From the NCBI GenBank assembly GCA_964421085.1, contig CAYQVO010000036.1:1-40947 (forward strand): a stretch of DNA of 40,947 bases. Direction: 5' to 3'. The position numbers were made by a program, and so were the translations under genes. The stretch is from CAYQVO01 sp964421085. GTDB lineage: Bacteria > Bdellovibrionota_C > UBA2361 > CAYQVO01. The notes beneath the pieces are model-generated. The model was not told the origin of the DNA, searched no databases, and saw only the letters and a program-made list of their open reading frames with translations. This document shows positions 24,669-32,382 of the stretch, one piece after another (the first letter of the stretch is position 1; every line of letters begins with the position of its first letter).

Positions 24669-25163
24669 TCATCCCGCAGCGTCACGCTCCGGGCAGCCGT
24701 CGCAGGAAACAGAACCGCTCCGCGAACATCGAAATCCCTCCGCATCAGACCATACAAGCTGACGGCGCCGGCATTGCTGCAGATGTTCAAGGAAGGCAGT
24801 GAGGCGTGAAAGCATTTTGCGCGAAAAAACATGCTCAGCAGCGCATGCCGCATTATCGGCATCCACCTCTTCGATATGAAGCACATGAATCAGAAAGTCC
24901 CGAAGAATATCGAAGCGGGAAATATAGTCTTTCGCCACAGCTGTGCCTCGCGAGGTAAGGGAAATCGGCGAGTATGGCGAGTATACAATCATCCCTCGTG
25001 CGGCAAGCAGCCTCAAAGCTCCAGTGACAGAAGGCTTGCTCACCTTGAGCACCGTCGCTATATCCGTGGCATGAACTGCATCGTTTACGAGGGACAACTG
25101 ATGAATGGCCTTCAGATAGTCCGCAAGACTTGCGCTCAACTGCGGTTGCTTTTGCGCCGACAT
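24669..25163 (-). CDS. DtxR/MntR-family metal-dependent repressor
   Basis: This repressor of 164 residues is third in a feoA-feoB-dtxR operon. A winged helix-turn-helix (VHATDIATVLKVSKPSVTGAL) is followed by the dimerisation and metal region. The metal site keeps C107-x2-E110-H111 (ACAAEHV), the DtxR/IdeR pattern for iron, while residue 15 is an aspartate at the position of MntR Asp8, so selectivity for Fe(II) or Mn(II) cannot be fixed. There is no C-terminal SH3 domain; instead the tail has three cysteines (FRCSRSGSVSCDGC), seen in feo-linked members of the family. ATG 25163 is preceded by AGGAGG inside the feoB end and lies 11 bases after the feoB stop. It probably represses feo when iron is plentiful. 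Confidence 0.88.
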   Translation of the reverse strand: MSAQKQPQLSASLADYLKAIHQLSLVNDAVHATDIATVLKVSKPSVTGALRLLAARGMIVYSPYSPISLTSRGTAVAKDYISRFDILRDFLIHVLHIEEVDADNAACAAEHVFSRKMLSRLTAFLEHLQQCRRRQLVWSDAEGFRCSRSGSVSCDGCPERDAAG

Positions 25164-25174
25164 CAAATCCTCCT

Positions 25175-27601
25175 CTAATCCCCGATACTGGAAATTCCCG
25201 CTTCTTCGCCGGACAGGCACGAAGACTTCCGGGCAGGACTGCACCCGCAGCAGCCGCCGCATTTGCCGGCTCTCTCCGGTCCACCGCTTGAAAATCTACG
25301 GCGAACATGCCTGTAAAGATAAACGACGGAGAAAAGCAGGCAGATTATGATTATGAAAAGTTCCAGATGCGACGCCATCCTGTGCTCCTGCATCAATGAA
25401 GATGTCAACTGGTACACCACCACTGCTCCCCCCCATGCCAGTACCGTCATGTAGCTGAATGCAAAAAGGGACCATTTCCAGCTGCTCTCCCGCGCGATTA
25501 CAGCAAGTGTCGCCCCGCACTGCATGCACAGAGCAAAGAAGACAAGAAGCGAGAGCGTTACCGGAATAGTAAAGACTTTGGAGCCGTCCGGATGAACGGC
25601 AGACTGAAGGGAAGCTTTAAGATCCGTTGAATGCTCATCGCCTCCGCCCCCAAGATTGTAGAGGATTCCCAGCGTGGAGATGGCGACTTCCCGCGCGGGG
25701 AAGCTCGCAAGAATTGCGACAGTCGCCTTCCAGTCGAAGCCTGCAGGAGAAAACAGAGGCTGCACAGCCTTACCAAGACTGCCTATAAAGCTCCCCTCGA
25801 GGTAAGCTGCGGCAAGCCTGTGCTCCCGGACTTCTTTCATTTGAGTATCGACTATTGCGCGCGCTGTGTCTGCGTCCACGCCTTTTTCTTCTGACACTTG
25901 CTGCACGAGGCGTGCATTCACTGAGGTTTCGACAGAAGCGTCCCGGGGGAAATAGCTCAGAGCCCAGATTATCATTGACATGCAGCAGATAACCGTGCCC
26001 GCCCGAAGCAGAAATGTTTTTCCCCGGTCATACAGGCGCCATGCGATATCACGCCATCGGGGCATCCGGTATGGAGGCATCTCCAGCACAAAAGGCTGCG
26101 GAGAGCTGCGCAGGATGAATCTGTTGATAAGAAACGCAACCGGCAGTGCGAGCAGCAGGCCCAGCAGATGCATGGCAAGAAGCGTGAATGCCGCCCAGGA
26201 GGGCCCCCATGAAGGCTCTATAAAAGCCCCTGTAAAGAGCACATATATCGGCAGTCTCGCAGAACAGCTCATAAGAGGCGCTGTAAGGATTGTGCACAGA
26301 CGAGCCTTCGCATCTTCAATGGTCCGGGCAGCCATGACGCCTGGAACGCCGCACGCATATCCTGAAAGAAGTGGCACGAAACTTTTTCCGTTGAGGCCGC
26401 ACCATCCGAAAACTTTGTCCATCATAAACGCTGCGCGCGCCATATAACCCGTATCCTCAAGGATCGCGATAAAGAAAAACAGGATGAGGATTTGAGGAAG
26501 AAAAATAACCACGCCGCCTGCGCCCGCAATCACACCATCGATTACAAAGCTCTGAAGCACAGGGGTTCCGGCAAGCAATGCTGCTGCACTTTCACTGATT
26601 GAGGAAAGGACCGAATCAATGGCTTTCATGAAGGGAGAAGCCAATGTGTATATAGACTGAAACACCAGGTACATCAGCACAGGGAACGCGAGAAGGCCCG
26701 AGACTCTCCCCGTCAGGACCTTGTCAATTTTTGCGGTCAGTCCGGGAGTGGCAACGGAAGGCCGCCTTAATGCTCCTTCGACAATTCCATCGATCCATCC
26801 GAACCGGAAGAGCGCTTCAGCGTGGTACGGTTCAACGCCGTTATCTCTGAGATTACGGTGCGACGTGTCGATCAAATGAAGGAGAGCATCGTGCGGAACC
26901 GTAAGACAGGGGTTCGGCTTCGGGTCACGGTCGAAAAGGAGCCTGTGAATTTCGGCGTCTTTTACCTGGGAACCCGCACCGTTCAGTCCGGAACGAAAAC
27001 CCGAAATGACGCGTGAAATCTCCCCGGGCCATGATACCGGCGTCATGCATGAGGGTTCTCTCAGAGAGTCGCCGATTGCTTTCCTCAGAGCATCCATCCC
27101 CTCCCCTGATCGGGCGACGATGGGAATGACAGGGACATTGAGGCGTCTTGATAGATTGTCACAGTCTATCTCAAAGCCCTTTTTTCTGACCTCATCGTGC
27201 ATGTTCAACGCAATAACAAGGGGAAGGCCTGTGTCGACAATCTGAGTTGGAAGGAAGAGATTTCGCTCGAGGTTTGTGCCGTCAACAACGCACACGACCA
27301 GCGACGGGCGCGGGATTCCCGGAATGCGGCCGCAAAGCATATCAACCGCCACTCTTTCATCAGCCGAATGCGCTGAAAGCGAGTACGCACCCGGCAGATC
27401 GATGACAGGAACATACTCCCCGTCAATGAGCATCCGGCCCTCTTTTTTCTCCACTGTCACACCGGGATAATTGCCGACATGCCGGCGCGCACCCGTGAGT
27501 CTGTTGAACAGCGTCGTCTTTCCTGTGTTTGGATTTCCGGCAATTGCCACAAGGTGCGTCTCTGAATCACCCGCTTCCCGGAATTCTGGATTTACCTGCA
27601 T
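25175..27601 (-). CDS. feoB: Ferrous iron transporter FeoB
   Basis: FeoB imports Fe(II) across the inner membrane. The protein is 808 residues, normal for full-length FeoB. The N-terminal GTPase domain has G1 GNPNTGKTT (about 23-31), the switch region NYPGVTVEKKEG, G3 DLPGAYSL and G4 NMHD. A helical spacer and two Gate domains with many helices follow (FFFIAILEDTGYMARAAF, SARLPIYVLFTGAF). The C-terminal end is cysteine-rich (CGGCCGC). Start is ATG 27601, with TTG 27604 directly before it; AAAGG lies about 9 bases upstream. It is 12 bases after feoA and 11 bases before the dtxR-type gene, so all three are one transcript. Confidence 0.97.
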   Translation of the reverse strand: MQVNPEFREAGDSETHLVAIAGNPNTGKTTLFNRLTGARRHVGNYPGVTVEKKEGRMLIDGEYVPVIDLPGAYSLSAHSADERVAVDMLCGRIPGIPRPSLVVCVVDGTNLERNLFLPTQIVDTGLPLVIALNMHDEVRKKGFEIDCDNLSRRLNVPVIPIVARSGEGMDALRKAIGDSLREPSCMTPVSWPGEISRVISGFRSGLNGAGSQVKDAEIHRLLFDRDPKPNPCLTVPHDALLHLIDTSHRNLRDNGVEPYHAEALFRFGWIDGIVEGALRRPSVATPGLTAKIDKVLTGRVSGLLAFPVLMYLVFQSIYTLASPFMKAIDSVLSSISESAAALLAGTPVLQSFVIDGVIAGAGGVVIFLPQILILFFFIAILEDTGYMARAAFMMDKVFGWCGLNGKSFVPLLSGYACGVPGVMAARTIEDAKARLCTILTAPLMSCSARLPIYVLFTGAFIEPSWGPSWAAFTLLAMHLLGLLLALPVAFLINRFILRSSPQPFVLEMPPYRMPRWRDIAWRLYDRGKTFLLRAGTVICCMSMIIWALSYFPRDASVETSVNARLVQQVSEEKGVDADTARAIVDTQMKEVREHRLAAAYLEGSFIGSLGKAVQPLFSPAGFDWKATVAILASFPAREVAISTLGILYNLGGGGDEHSTDLKASLQSAVHPDGSKVFTIPVTLSLLVFFALCMQCGATLAVIARESSWKWSLFAFSYMTVLAWGGAVVVYQLTSSLMQEHRMASHLELFIIIICLLFSVVYLYRHVRRRFSSGGPERAGKCGGCCGCSPARKSSCLSGEEAGISSIGD

Positions 27602-27613
27602 CAAAATCTGCCT

Positions 27614-27868
27614 TTATTCCTCTCTAAGACCGGAGTTGTCAGAACATTCGATGAGAAGGTGTTCGGCTTCCCGCTTCCGAAGACTGAGGACCGTGTCACC
27701 CATCTCGATCATCATCGGATCTCCAAGGGGCGCAAAGCGCACGACGCGTATCTGCCGCCCCGGAAGGACTGCAAGGCACATCAGCCGCTGCGCAATCGCG
27801 CCGTTTCCGTCCATCCGCAGAATTGTGCCTCCATCTCCGGGGCTTAACTCGCTGAGTTTTTTGATCAT
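27614..27868 (-). CDS. feoA: FeoA family protein
   Basis: This small SH3-like protein of 84 residues assists FeoB in ferrous iron uptake. The FeoA pattern is clear: LSELSPGDGGTILRM, QRLMCLAVLPGRQIRVVR, APLGDPMMIEMGDTVLSLRKREAEHL. It is the first gene of feoA-feoB-dtxR. The ATG at 27868 is preceded by AAGGA. The upstream region carries the promoter and two operator-like palindromes listed separately. Confidence 0.95.
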   Translation of the reverse strand: MIKKLSELSPGDGGTILRMDGNGAIAQRLMCLAVLPGRQIRVVRFAPLGDPMMIEMGDTVLSLRKREAEHLLIECSDNSGLREE

Positions 27869-27901
27869 TTTCCTTAAACCGGGGTCTTTCAGCCGCTTTC
27901 A

Positions 27902-27931
27902 CCCATACCCTTCGACCGTTCGGTATGTCAA
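27902..27931 (-). promoter_or_regulatory. Candidate feoA promoter
   Basis: On the minus strand a perfect -35 box TTGACA (27926-27931) is followed after 18 bases by TATGGG (27902-27907), three of six matches to TATAAT. Transcription would begin near 27895, about 27 bases before feoA. The -10 is poor, so this is only a candidate; the DtxR-like box lies just upstream. Confidence 0.4.
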
Positions 27932-27932
27932 G

Positions 27933-27946
27933 TTAGGTAAGACTAA
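27933..27946. promoter_or_regulatory. DtxR-family operator-like box
   Basis: TTAGGTAAGACTAA matches the first half of the DtxR/IdeR consensus (TTAGGTTAGSCTAACCTAA) at eight of nine positions and keeps the TTAG..CTAA symmetry, with the second arm degenerate. It sits 2 bases from the -35 of the candidate feoA promoter. The regulator encoded in the same operon is the obvious ligand, giving iron-dependent autoregulation (inference). Confidence 0.55.
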
Positions 27947-27960
27947 TTTTCACCATAACA

Positions 27961-27972
27961 TGACAATTGTCA
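27961..27972. promoter_or_regulatory. Perfect 12-bp palindrome between feoA and the DUF5658-like gene
   Basis: TGACAATTGTCA is fully self-complementary and lies in the 209-base divergent region. On the minus strand it contains a TTGACA hexamer, so it could be a second -35 or an operator. Which regulator would bind is not known. Confidence 0.5.
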
Positions 27973-28077
27973 AGAGAAGGAAAAAACTCTCACCTCTCAA
28001 TGCCATAGGGACAATCTTGGAACCATATCTTTATTAAGATTTGATTTGCTGGTAATTAGTTCAGAAGAGAGGAATCA

Positions 28078-28494
28078 ATGGTGTCCAACTTTCCAGCAGC
28101 CGCATGCGACGCTGTATTTGCAGAAATGGCTCCTCCTTCTGCAGCGATAGACGATTCGCTCAGTATTAATCCCGCAAAGGCCGGAGAAATCGCATTTATG
28201 GGCGTCGTTCTCGCCTTTTGTCAGCTCATCGACGGGATACTTACCGCCATCGGGGTTGCGCATTTCGGCATCACGATGGAAGCCAATCCGCTGCTTCGGT
28301 ATGCCATGGAAAGTGTTGGCGAACTTGCCGCGCTGGCAATCTTTAAAACCGCAGCGGTACTGATAATAATTTCGCTTTGTTGCCTTGCGAGCCGGGTACT
28401 CTGGGTTCGGACCGCCATGAAGGTGCTTATCGCTGTCTACCTCATCGGTGCGATTCTACCTTGGGGATTTATTCTTATTGGGCGTATAATCTGA
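28078..28494 (+). CDS. DUF5658-like small membrane protein
   Basis: This protein of 138 residues has about three membrane helices after a polar N-terminal 35 residues. The key stretch CQLIDGILTAIGVAHFGITMEANPLLR fits the DUF5658 pattern of a helix with an early aspartate, a glycine-rich turn and an E-A/L-N-P box. The function of the family is not known. ATG 28078 is preceded by GAGAGGAA with 5-6 bases spacing. It diverges from feoA, so iron-linked control is possible because the palindromes lie between them. The Rrf2 regulator follows 58 bases later on the same strand. Confidence 0.75.
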   Translation: MVSNFPAAACDAVFAEMAPPSAAIDDSLSINPAKAGEIAFMGVVLAFCQLIDGILTAIGVAHFGITMEANPLLRYAMESVGELAALAIFKTAAVLIIISLCCLASRVLWVRTAMKVLIAVYLIGAILPWGFILIGRII

Positions 28495-28552
28495 TATTGT
28501 TCAGGTCGTCACGCGGGGAAAATTTCGTAGAGTTTATTGAGAGTTAAGCCTT

Positions 28553-29044
28553 ATGAGAATTACGAAGTGGGGAGAATACGCGATTCTTTTTTGCATCTAT
28601 CTGGCTAAACGCGAACCCGACATGCCGCCCGCAGGCGCAACAGAAATTGGCGGAGCTTACGACATCCCCACACAGTACGCACAGCAGATTCTCCATAGAC
28701 TTCGCAAGGGAAACATAATCAGAAGCATCAGAGGGCCTCACGGGGGCTTCAAGCTCCAGAAGAGAGCCGAAGATACGAATCTCAAGGACATTCTTTACGC
28801 TGCGGAAGGCGCTACTTTCGAGATCATCTGTCATAATTCCAACTCATCTGACACCTGCACAAAAATGACATCGGGCTGCAGCCTGAAACTTGTATGGCAC
28901 GATCTCAAACGATCGGTGGACAAACTGCTCGAGGAGACTACTCTCGCTTCTCTTGTGAAGAAACAGGCTGAAATTCAGAAAGAATCCAAATTGATGGCAA
29001 TCCCCGGCAGAACACTCGCTGTGGAGACCACGATCTCCGGTTAA
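28553..29044 (+). CDS. Rrf2-family transcriptional regulator
   Basis: This regulator of 163 residues has the N-terminal Rrf2 winged helix (MRITKWGEYAILFCIYLA, QQILHRLRKGNIIRSIRGPHGGF). Three cysteines, C93-x8-C102-x6-C109, occupy the place of the [2Fe-2S] ligands of IscR/NsrR/RsrR, although the spacing is longer than the C-x5-C-x5-C of IscR. It could sense iron, iron-sulfur supply or NO. It has a non-conserved 25-residue C-terminal extension. The gene converges with the unknown gene at 29041 and the two stop codons share the bases TTAA. No iscS or nitrosative-stress gene lies nearby to suggest a target. Confidence 0.87.
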   Translation: MRITKWGEYAILFCIYLAKREPDMPPAGATEIGGAYDIPTQYAQQILHRLRKGNIIRSIRGPHGGFKLQKRAEDTNLKDILYAAEGATFEIICHNSNSSDTCTKMTSGCSLKLVWHDLKRSVDKLLEETTLASLVKKQAEIQKESKLMAIPGRTLAVETTISG

Positions 29045-29520
29045 CGTCCGCTCATCGAGGCAAGATCCAATGAGTTTAGCGGCGTAAGAGCACCAACCGC
29101 CTCTAGAATGTGCTCCAGCGGCTTTTTGATAGGAAGTGTCATGTCCGGAAACGCCCGCACCGGCATCGAATCAAGAGCTTCGTATGTATGTAAAAAAACT
29201 TCTCTCCAGTCGATTCCACCGAATACAAGCTCCGGGAGGGGCGCTTTTTCTCCCCCGGGAGAATTTTCCTCGATAAATTTCCAGTATGCACCGCTGGAAT
29301 CCTGACCGGCGATGTTCTTCAAGGCAAGGCCGAGAAGTTGCATCGCCTCGTCGATATCGCGGGGATCAACGATTCCGGGGTACTCAGATATGAAGTTGAT
29401 TTTTTCGTGCGCCATCAGGACTTGCGACGACACTCTGCCGGCAGGGAAAAGGAAGTCTTGAACTCTCCCCACCACCCCCGCGAGAACACCTGACGCATGA
29501 GCCGGACCGGGATTCGACAT
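29041..29520 (-). CDS. Protein of unknown function, 159 residues
   Basis: I do not recognise this protein. It is soluble and mostly helical, with a glycine- and valine-rich first 35 residues, then HEKINFISEYPGIVDPRDI, an amphipathic helix DEAMQLLGLALKNIAG, and a proline-rich second half (PGGEKAPLPELVFGGIDW). ATG 29520 has GGGGTGA 8 bases upstream. A clear -10 box, TATAAT, lies 37 bases upstream. It is monocistronic and converges with the Rrf2 gene, sharing 4 bases with it. Confidence 0.7.
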   Translation of the reverse strand: MSNPGPAHASGVLAGVVGRVQDFLFPAGRVSSQVLMAHEKINFISEYPGIVDPRDIDEAMQLLGLALKNIAGQDSSGAYWKFIEENSPGGEKAPLPELVFGGIDWREVFLHTYEALDSMPVRAFPDMTLPIKKPLEHILEAVGALTPLNSLDLASMSGR

Positions 29521-29540
29521 AGTTATTCACCCCACAAAAA

Positions 29541-29574
29541 AACCTGTACTAATCCCATTATAACAGAACAGGTT
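29541..29574 (-). promoter_or_regulatory. Promoter with flanking inverted repeat
   Basis: A perfect minus-strand -10 hexamer TATAAT (29557-29562) sits between the arms AACCTGT (29541-29547) and ACAGGTT (29568-29574), an exact 7-bp inverted repeat. No good -35 is seen, which suggests activator dependence or repressor binding across the -10. It would drive the gene starting at 29520. Confidence 0.5.
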
Positions 29575-29710
29575 CTTCAACTGATACAAATCGGTGTGAG
29601 GAAGAGCAGGCATTATGCCCCGGCGCGAAATTTTTACGCCCGTCTGACAGTGCGGCTTTTGAAAATATTGAATTAATTCCTGCCCGGCGAAAAAATGGTC
29701 ATTCCAGAAG

Positions 29711-30574
29711 CTATTTCTTCCTGGTTTTTGCCGTCTTTTTCTTCTTTGGAGCAGGCGCTGGAGCCTGCGTCACTTTTTTTCTCGGCGCCTTGTCGACCGC
29801 CGGTGTCGCAGAAGGTGTCGCTGCGGGTGCCGTTTTCACTGAATCAGCAGGTACAGGGGCGGAAGCACTTTCCATTTCAGCTTCATCGTCTTCTGAGTTG
29901 TTCAGCACAGGCAGCATCTGCTTTTCAGCGGGTGCAGACACGACACTTCCAGGAGTGCCGGGAACTTCCGCCGCCTTCGCCGCCTCGTCTGCCGGCGCTC
30001 CTGTTTTTCCCAGGGAATCCTGGCCTGTGAATTCATACTGGAGGAGCATGGGCTTTCCATCGCGGCGGATCTCGATGAAAGTGCCTTCCTGAAATGGAAG
30101 ACCTGCAAGGTATTTCATGAACTGATCGGGGCGGAAGACTATATAACCATTTGCCGCGACGAGCACGTCGGCATTTTCCAGCCCAAGAAGGTCGCCCACA
30201 CTGCCTTTCTGGATATCAAAAAGGCGATACTCAGGATTTGGTTCTTCCCCGGCGCCCACTGCGTTTGGACTCACGGCTATCTGCACAAACCGTATACCGT
30301 TCATCTCGGGTTTCGACCCCGCCTTTCTGAACTCGTCGAATCGCACGGCGACTGGAACTGTCTGCCGGTTCGAAGGCGGCCCTTTGCGAATCGAATCGAT
30401 CTTTACGGCGCCACTCGGGCCCGAACTGCTTCGAAGCATGGCGCATCCGGAGATAAGCACTGCGAAGCCCGCGGTAACGGTAATCGCGAGCGCCAGATTC
30501 GAAAATTCAAGACTCTTCCGAGATCTCCTGAATGTACTTGAAAGAATAACGGTTAAAGCGTGCACGTTCGGCAT
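29711..30574 (-). CDS. PDZ-domain envelope protein with Lys/Ala/Pro-rich tail
   Basis: This protein of 287 residues has an N-terminal hydrophobic segment (about 27-47) that ends in LISGC, a good lipobox with cysteine 44, so it is either a lipoprotein with a long leader or a GspC-like single-pass protein. A PDZ domain follows: EYRLFDIQKGSVGDLLGLENAD, VAANGYIVF and FIEIRRDGKPMLLQYEF, close in style to the PDZ domain of type II secretion GspC. From about residue 195 the sequence is alanine- and proline-rich and ends KKKKTAKTRKK. ATG 30574 overlaps gmk by 68 bases; a TTG at 30510 that would give a neat TTGA overlap is out of frame. No other secretion gene is nearby. Confidence 0.78.
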   Translation of the reverse strand: MPNVHALTVILSSTFRRSRKSLEFSNLALAITVTAGFAVLISGCAMLRSSSGPSGAVKIDSIRKGPPSNRQTVPVAVRFDEFRKAGSKPEMNGIRFVQIAVSPNAVGAGEEPNPEYRLFDIQKGSVGDLLGLENADVLVAANGYIVFRPDQFMKYLAGLPFQEGTFIEIRRDGKPMLLQYEFTGQDSLGKTGAPADEAAKAAEVPGTPGSVVSAPAEKQMLPVLNNSEDDEAEMESASAPVPADSVKTAPAATPSATPAVDKAPRKKVTQAPAPAPKKKKTAKTRKK

Positions 30575-31154
30575 ACACTATTCCCTGGACAGTCCAATAT
30601 GCAGTTGCGAAGTCGTCATTGACTACAATGTAATCTATTCCCTCACCTTTCCGGGCAAGGTCAAGTACCATTCTATACTCCATACGCGCTGTGTGAAGCC
30701 GCCTTGTGAGTTCCTCTTCAAGAACATCGCCCCGTCCGAGAACACGGTCCGTAATGACATCGATCGACGGAGGAACAACCAGAATATTGACTGTCTGATC
30801 CGGATATTTTTTCCTGTAGTCCAGTGCTCCCCTTATATCGACGTCGAAGAGAACATCGGAAGCTCCGTGGAGCACCTGATTCACCGTGGACTGGAACGTT
30901 CCGTAAAGATAGCCGTGAGTCTCCTCCCATTCAAAGAATTCTCCGCGGTGGATGCGCTGCCGGAATTCATCTTCCGTGATGAAGAAGTAATCAACACCTT
31001 CGACTTCTCCTTCCCTCGGAGGGCGCGAAGTCGCCGAGACAGAAAGCTCAATGTCCTCGAAATCCTGTTCAAGATGACGGCAGAATGTGCTTTTCCCCGC
31101 GCCAGTCGGCCCTACGATGCAAAAGAAGATATTTTTCCTTATCGCGTCACTCAC
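30507..31154 (-). CDS. gmk: Guanylate kinase
   Basis: Guanylate kinase phosphorylates GMP to GDP with ATP. The P-loop GPTGAGKST, the GMP-binding region SVSATSRPPREGEVEGVDY, FFEWEETHGYLYGT and the lid segment RVLGRGDVLEEELTRRL are all in place. The start is placed at GTG 31154 (215 residues), which puts the P-loop at the normal distance from the N-terminus. The frame is open to GTG 31202, but the extra 16 residues are not family-like. Neither start has a convincing ribosome site. Many bacteria pair gmk with yicC; here yicC lies about 4 kb away. Confidence 0.93.
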   Translation of the reverse strand: MSDAIRKNIFFCIVGPTGAGKSTFCRHLEQDFEDIELSVSATSRPPREGEVEGVDYFFITEDEFRQRIHRGEFFEWEETHGYLYGTFQSTVNQVLHGASDVLFDVDIRGALDYRKKYPDQTVNILVVPPSIDVITDRVLGRGDVLEEELTRRLHTARMEYRMVLDLARKGEGIDYIVVNDDFATAYWTVQGIVYAERARFNRYSFKYIQEISEES

Positions 31155-31358
31155 GGCATGCAGGAGCAGTATTAAGTTTACTTTCTGCAGGCAGGCTAGC
31201 ACATGTGCGTATCACTCGACACCGGGGCAAAATTTTAAAGGGCGTTCCAAAATGCCGCGTAAGGCATAAGCTGCTGTATATCTTGAGCATTTCTCGACGA
31301 TCCAGATAGAAGCCTCCAGAACCTCAAGAAGGCCCTGCAGAAAGCCGAATTCCTGATC

Positions 31359-32309
31359 ATGCATCATCGAGTCCCGTACCTCATCGTCGCCATGCTTGCT
31401 TTCCCGGGCGTCCTGGCTTTGCCATCTTCTGCCGCAGAGAAGGCCAGGACATATATCTGCAGGTCGGGGACCGTAATCTGGAATCAGGCCGTACCGTGCC
31501 ACAAAGACAGTCCCGAGAGGCAGGCAGTCGCAGACAGGATAAAAAGCGGAAAAGCATCCCTCTCTTCTCTTCATGAGAGTTCATCAGGGAAGTTCACGCG
31601 CGAGACAAAGCGCCACGAACCACCCGTGCAGGTCAATGCCCACCTGGGACAGATTCAGGCTTTTCCCGAGAAGCTCCTTAATGTCGAAATAATCGTAAAA
31701 GATATTCTTCTGCGCGGGAATGTCTTTCGCGGGGATTCGAGAATGCCCGAAGGCAGGCGAAGCGTCGTCGTCATCGAGGACACTTATGGCCGCTCACTGC
31801 CGGTCGCGCTTGATGAAGACCGGGGTCTGAAGTTCAGCGGCACATTCGAACCGAATTTCTCGTATCCTCTTGCACAGGTGATTCTCGAGATCCACCATGT
31901 CAGTGACGGCTATCTTGTTTACGCGAAAGGCATGTCGTTTTCGCAGGATCCTCCTCAGGCCTCTGAAGTAAACTTCTCTGACAGGCCTGATCCGATCCTT
32001 CCGGAAATTAAATCTTCCAATGAGCCGGATAAACGAGTCGATGTGCCGGCAGCGCCGCAACCGCTGCAGATGCAGCTGAATCAGCAGCAGATGCCTTCAC
32101 CGGAGCAGTTGAAGGACCTCACTGCAGGGCTTGCCGGCGGTTCGAAAGGCGGGCTGGTGGAAAGCATGTCCGGGCTTCTGAAGGTGTTCCGGGGCGGCGG
32201 AATGGAGGTTATGCCGGAAGAAACAGACAGCCTCGGATTTGAAAAATCAAAGCGCAAAGGCGTTGTCGAGAAACATCGAGTCCATAATGCATCGAGGGAC
32301 GGCAAATAA
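31359..32309 (+). CDS. Exported protein of unknown function
   Basis: A signal peptide is clear: HHR, a hydrophobic core YLIVAMLAFPGVLAL, then PSSAAEKA with an A-x-A-like cleavage site near residue 26. The next stretch, TYICRSGTVIWNQAVPC, recalls the short N-terminal motif of DUF4124-type periplasmic proteins with two cysteines. The middle (about 90-205) is beta-rich; the last 100 residues are glutamine-, proline- and glycine-rich (LQMQLNQQQMPSPEQL, GGSKGG). There is no SD at ATG 31359, and ATG 31392 is an alternative that shortens the signal. Function is not known. It is followed by an intrinsic terminator at 32328-32361. Confidence 0.75.
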   Translation: MHHRVPYLIVAMLAFPGVLALPSSAAEKARTYICRSGTVIWNQAVPCHKDSPERQAVADRIKSGKASLSSLHESSSGKFTRETKRHEPPVQVNAHLGQIQAFPEKLLNVEIIVKDILLRGNVFRGDSRMPEGRRSVVVIEDTYGRSLPVALDEDRGLKFSGTFEPNFSYPLAQVILEIHHVSDGYLVYAKGMSFSQDPPQASEVNFSDRPDPILPEIKSSNEPDKRVDVPAAPQPLQMQLNQQQMPSPEQLKDLTAGLAGGSKGGLVESMSGLLKVFRGGGMEVMPEETDSLGFEKSKRKGVVEKHRVHNASRDGK

Positions 32310-32327
32310 TGTCTCGACACTTATCTG

Positions 32328-32361
32328 AGCCTGCGTTTTAATGGTGGCATCAGGCTTTTTT
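32328..32361 (+). terminator. Intrinsic terminator
   Basis: AGCCTG (32328-32333) pairs with CAGGCT (32351-32356) around a 17-base loop, and six Ts (32356-32361) follow. It ends the transcript of the gene at 31359. Because ATG 32341 lies inside the loop, it argues that the next gene starts at ATG 32383. The loop is long, so strength is moderate. Confidence 0.6.
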
Positions 32362-32382
32362 CCTTCTTTCCTGAGGTTATCT

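Noticed and set aside
24527..24886. 119-codon minus-strand frame near the dtxR-type gene
   Set aside because: It is out of frame with the DtxR gene, whose own frame continues through a cysteine tail typical of the family, so no frameshift is needed.
26822..27470. Several plus-strand frames opposite feoB
   Set aside because: They are shadows of the FeoB GTPase and gate domains and carry no motifs.
31212..31367. 50-codon minus-strand frame antisense to the start of the exported protein
   Set aside because: No ribosome site, no family match and overlap with a gene that has a clear signal peptide.
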